A stretch of 64,000 nt of DNA from Adiantum capillus-veneris (lineage: Eukaryota; Streptophyta; Polypodiopsida; Polypodiales; Pteridaceae): the NCBI GenBank assembly GCA_014529385.2, contig CM043958.1, forward strand, positions 84,853,025 through 84,917,024, in the 5' to 3' direction. Position 1 is the stretch's first letter. Every line of letters starts with the position of its first letter. The notes under the pieces are model-generated. The model saw only the letters and a list, made by a program, of their open reading frames with translations. It was not told the DNA's origin and did not search any database. Below are positions 60,110 through 64,000 of the stretch, in pieces. The position numbers and the translations under genes are program-made.

Positions 60110-61494
60110 TTTAATCAGCCTCTAGAGCTTAGCTTTTTGAACCCGTTATGGCAAAAAGCTTGGACAAGTTCTCGGATGTCCCATGCAACATTTAATGGTG
60201 GGTAGGTGTTGCAAAAGAGGATTGGTTTTAGCTATGCAAGTATGACCTTATGAGCCCAATCTGAGGGTCGATTACTAGATCGTTGAGTAAATTTGATGGG
60301 TTGGCAAGAGAGGTTTTCCTCCTTTCTATTGAGATGCTAAATGAGTTTCCCCTTATCAATTCATAATTGAAGATTGAGGAATTTTGTATTTGTGCTAATC
60401 TCGCTTTCAATGGAGAGGCAATCAAGATAGATGGTTTGGTTGTTAATGAAGTATAGGGGGTCCATTGAGTCAATGATGAGACCCCAACTTCTAAAGGGTG
60501 GAAGATGTGTTAGAAGTCAAATTCCAACGAGTGTAAGTAGAGATTACACCACAAGCAAGCCCCATAAGGATCCCATTTTTCTAGCGATAAACCAATCCTT
60601 GGTTTTGTATGTACATGTTATTGATGAGCCAAGAACTGGTCTCCAATATTTGGTGTAGGTGAATGATAAACTTGAGTTATATGAGTGTGAAGACCATGTT
60701 CCTTCTGTGCATTGGGTGGGGAATCTTCTTAACGAGATGTATGGTTGTTGAGACAAAAAAGCAGCTTGTATGAGTTTAGTTATGTGGTGGATTAATCCTT
60801 GTTCCCCAAGGTAGGGGATGTTTTCGTAGCACTTCTTCACGTCCCCTGAATATAGGGTGGTAGCATGCTTTGGTAGATTCAAGGCACATTCATAAATTGA
60901 GTCCACAATCCACCATGATTGGATGTGGAGATTATGGCATGATAAGGCTTTTTGGTTTAAGCTTTTAGCTCTATGTTTGAGATGTGTTATGCACATTTTT
61001 AAGAAGCATGCCATTAGGAGGGAAATATCCGTATAGTAGCATGTAGAGGCACATGTTATCCATCGAAATGAGTTTTTATGGCTTTTAAACGAGGCGGTTA
61101 AGAAGGGGAGAACATTATTTCTCAAAGATACAATGGGATCGAGGAATGAGCGAAATTGAGCTAGTGTATCCTTGATGTTTTGAGCGTACAATGTAAAGTC
61201 CTTACCCTACAATCTCTTGTTAGCCTCATTAACAATGAGATTTTTACATAAAAGTACCATGTTATTTGGTGCCTTATCCAAGCAAGAGATGAAAAAGGTA
61301 TGCTTTAGTTGTACAATTTCCTTATGGAGGTTAGGGTACAGACGATGTTGATTTTTTCGGGGGAGGAAATTGAAACAACAGCCTTGTAGGGCTTCACATA
61401 CATCATCAAGTGTAAGGCTTGATGGAAGTTTGATGCAATTGGTATGCATGAGCGTGTCCAAGATGCGACACAATTCCTCATATGCTTGCCCCAA
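60110..61494 (-). pseudogene. Penelope-like reverse transcriptase remnant
   Basis: Minus-strand translation gives, in order, CLDKAPNNMVLLCKNLIV, FRWITCASTCYYTDISLL, SWWIVDSIYECALNLP, and SGDVKKCYENIPYLG, which holds the first catalytic Asp. After a frame change come CLWCNLYLHSLEFDF and LIIDSMDPLYFINN at the place of the RT box YxDDxxxxN. The last part is SNRPSDWAHKVI and LVQAFCHNGFKKL in the thumb. The order matches RTs of Penelope-like elements as I know them; the assignment is inference. Several stops and shifts, and loss of the second Asp pair (DS for DD), make it inactive. No GIY-YIG endonuclease was found. Confidence 0.55.
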
Positions 61495-62008
61495 GTTGGG
61501 TGGAGTAGATGCTATATTTGAGAGTCCAAAGTCACATAATCAAGCCAAGTTTGGTGACATAAATGTGCTAATATCAGTGGTTAGGATGTGTCCCCATGTC
61601 AGGTCCACATGTGGATGGAATTGCTTACACAGACAAGTGTAAGTCATTTCCTTATGCAAGGTGAAAACAGTACGTGCATTACACATTTTTACCTTCAAAG
61701 GGGTGTCAAAAGTCCATGTAAAGAGACAAACATTCCAAAGTTGAGTGGTGACAATATTCAATCCAAAGAAAAAAGTTAAAAAAAGACCCTTACATTACAT
61801 AAATTGAGCAGAGGGTTAACAAAATGGATGGGAACAAAGATGCCTTTGTTTTAAGGTTTTTTCTCAAAGCATAGCCTTCCATGCAAATCTCTGATAACCT
61901 GTAGCAAACAACAAGGAAGCAGATTTAGCTTTCATTCATACAATAGGGATTTTGCACTAGCTGCACACTATGGGTTAAAGGAGGGGCCAGTATTGGGGGG
62001 GGGGGGGA
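61495..62008. other. Spacer between the RT remnant and upstream minus-strand frames
   Basis: No gene is supported. A G13 run lies at 61995-62007. Confidence 0.35.
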
Positions 62009-63502
62009 CTATGCAGAATTTTGCGAGGAGTAGGCAAGATAAGTGGGGGTGTTGAATGGTGTGCGAGAGCTATTAGCAGAGTCGGTAGGTGAGGCTAGCG
62101 ACCATCCAGAGTTGGTCACAGTGGAACCAACTGATCTTTGACGGGTGTACGACTGCCGTCCTCGACCTTGGGATTGTTTTGTGGAACCTCCTCGAGCACG
62201 CTTATTTGTTCTTGCATCTCCAGCGTCTCTCCCTGGAATAATGGCATGATGTATAAAGTTATCAACCTCAAGATTGAGACTTGTTGTGGGGGCTTGTTGA
62301 TTGAAAAAAACTCGATGCTTGATAGCATCCTTCAACTTTTCCCTGTAGAAAAAGGTGAATCAGCAAAGCTTTTATGGCCTCTTGGGCCTCTTTCTCAATC
62401 CAAGAGAGAAAGGCAATAGTTGACATTTTTAAACTTGAGCCCGGGAAGAAGATAGGAAGATGATGCATCATCATCCACAATGTATGGTCGAACCATAATA
62501 TATTCCCATCCTTGCAATGGTCGGCCTGACCCACATGTTCACAAGCACACTTCATAAAGGGGAGATGGAAATTCTAGATTTGCATGGTGTAGTTTGTTTC
62601 CCTACCAGTAGTAGAGATCACACCTTTCACCCCAACAACACACCCAAAATATTCCTTACACCTATTTGTATCAAATTTTGACATGGTGAAGGGGGTGGCT
62701 AATAAATAGCTCTCAATAATGTTTGAGGCATTTGACTCCAGAACATGTTGTAAACCAAGTTTCAAGGAGAGCTTGTCTTTACCATTTAATAAGAGGAAGA
62801 AGAGTCCCTCATAAAGTGGTGCCATGAGTGTGAAGCTACCCAATGTCCAGGGTTTGTGGTGTGCATCCCCCAACATAATCTCCAAAAAACTGCAAGGGAT
62901 ATATGGGTCAGTATATGATTCAAAGGGATTTTTTGAGAGGTTGAGTGTCGGGTTGTTAGTTGCAAAACTTTGCTTGGCATGTTCCAGCTCCTCTTCATCC
63001 GAGTCTCCTGTCTAGATGAGGGAGCTACTTGATTCAACTTGAGGGGCAAGAGAGACCTCTTCATAGCCGCTGAGAAGGTGCCACTTCCTTTGTCGAACCA
63101 TTGGGCCATTCCATAGATTCTTCCCATGGCTGTCATGAATCTCCTCATGAGATTCGGGGAGTTTTCAGCCCATTCCTTGTGCTCCTGTTCATCCCCCTCA
63201 CCAATTGCCTTTAGATTGGCTGCTAACTCTCGAAGCCTTTGTACGGCACCATGAGGATTATCATGTGCCAAAGAATAAAGGCGAAACCATGCTGGTAAAT
63301 CAAAAAGGTTAAGCAGCTACAGATCAGTGTGTTCATCTAATGCAATAGTTGTATTCTCGAGCTCAATCAATGTCTGATGGAAGCTCCGATCCTTGATGCA
63401 AAGGAGTAGGCCTTGCACCATAGGTGGAGGGGCAGGAGAGAGGAACACATACCCAAGGAGGGCAAGGGCTGCATCCCAACTGCCAGCGTCCTGCAAAGGC
63501 AA
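62009..63502 (-). pseudogene. Broken minus-strand coding locus of unknown function
   Basis: Adjacent frames appear to be parts of one protein. 63502-62970 reads SWDAALALLGYVFLSP, crosses an in-frame TAG after LDEHTDL, and continues LLNLFDLPAWFRLYSLAHD to KEWAENSPNLMRRFMTAMG. After a frame change, TGDSDEEELEHAKQSFATNN leads into EIMLGDAHHKPWTLGSFTL. A TAG follows NYTMQI, and the frame continues to KEAQEAIKALLIHLFLQGK. The last part (62335-62009) is basic and Ser/Gln/Arg-rich (RARGGSTKQSQGRGRQSYTR), like a nucleic-acid-binding tail. I recognise no domain. It lies on the same strand upstream of the RT remnant, so it could be its first protein. Confidence 0.4.
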
Positions 63503-64000
63503 GAAAACATAGTAGAGAGAGTTTAGGCAAACTCAGTCTACTAAAGCACGCTGATTTTTGTAACCATAGCCTGAAAATGTAGTCGTGTGCCTGTATATAT
63601 GCTAGGTGTTGTAATTGTGCCATAATACAATGTGCAATACCCAAGCTTGTTTTGTAAGCCCTAAGGCATTCATATTAGATGCAAATGGATCCCTTGAAAA
63701 TGAAGGAAGGATAGGGCCTAAAGGGTTCAGATTTCATGTAGTGTTATTTTGCATAGTGCATGAGGCCAAGGGGTTGTGTATTTTCATGGGAAGCAAGAGC
63801 CCAGGTGCAGCCATCATATGTAAGGTGCGTATAAGGCTACAAAACAGTGTGAGAAGGCATCACCTCCAAGGCTTGAAACCGCAAGCGCCGAATATTCAGA
63901 ACCAAGTATAGAAATTGAGCATAAAAAGCATGGTTCATACTCAAGGAGGACAAGCATTATGTTTAACAGCATTAATATCCTGCACAGATGATGAGGTAGG
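63503..64000. other. Window end, nothing recognised
   Basis: A minus-strand exon of the preceding locus may continue here (the frame at 63502 begins just after CTTTGCAG, a possible acceptor). Nothing else is supported. Confidence 0.3.

Overview
The window looks like nuclear DNA of a land plant with a large, repeat-rich genome. The evidence is plant-type Ty1/copia and Ty3/gypsy retrotransposons with tRNA primer-binding sites, GT-AG introns, long (CT)n, (AC)n and poly-G/poly-C tracts, and almost no ordinary host genes. A Penelope-like reverse transcriptase remnant and the style of the gypsy RNase H fit a seedless plant such as a fern better than a flowering plant. That placement is inference; no species call is made.

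Left part (1-23.9 kb). Two convergent, intron-containing genes open the window. The minus-strand one (4080 to 1230) joins cleanly over four exons into an 854-codon DDE transposase-like protein, broken only by one in-frame TGA. The plus-strand one (1-1166) encodes an acidic protein of unknown function with a (CT)n intron. Two tandem arrays follow (4.25-6.4 kb and 11.3-14.25 kb). They have different periods but share a self-complementary core that reads CCTATGGCC-CTAG-GGCCATAGG. Between the arrays lie a truncated copia element (Copia-1, minus) and a fragment of an FCP1/NIF-type phosphatase gene. After the arrays come a gypsy chromovirus end with a poly-G tract at its polypurine tract, a decayed copia RT/RNase H (Copia-2), a small broken locus of unknown function, and a copia 5' end (Copia-3).

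Middle (24-49 kb). Gypsy-1 (24238-33405, minus) has two 171-bp LTRs and a perfect GACTC target duplication, and carries a copia element (Copia-4) nested inside. Copia-4 keeps one open frame of about 1,326 codons spoiled by two stops. Gypsy-2 (36844-46847, plus) is a roughly 10-kb element with related LTRs, a tRNA-Asp-like primer site, gag, RT, RNase H, integrase and extra 3' reading frames. One of these looks like an aspartic protease placed after the integrase.

Right part (49.7-64 kb). A LINE (minus) has both reading frames intact. ORF1 and ORF2 lie in the same frame, separated by a TAG and two codons, and the 3' end is a TATC repeat. It is followed by a gypsy 3' end, a 1.34-kb inverted-repeat element flanked by TTAA, a solo LTR of the Copia-1 family with a perfect AGGGG duplication, a decayed Penelope-like reverse transcriptase, and broken minus-strand frames of unknown function. 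Most coding capacity here is mobile-element protein. The candidates for still-functional elements are the LINE and, apart from one stop, the DDE transposase.
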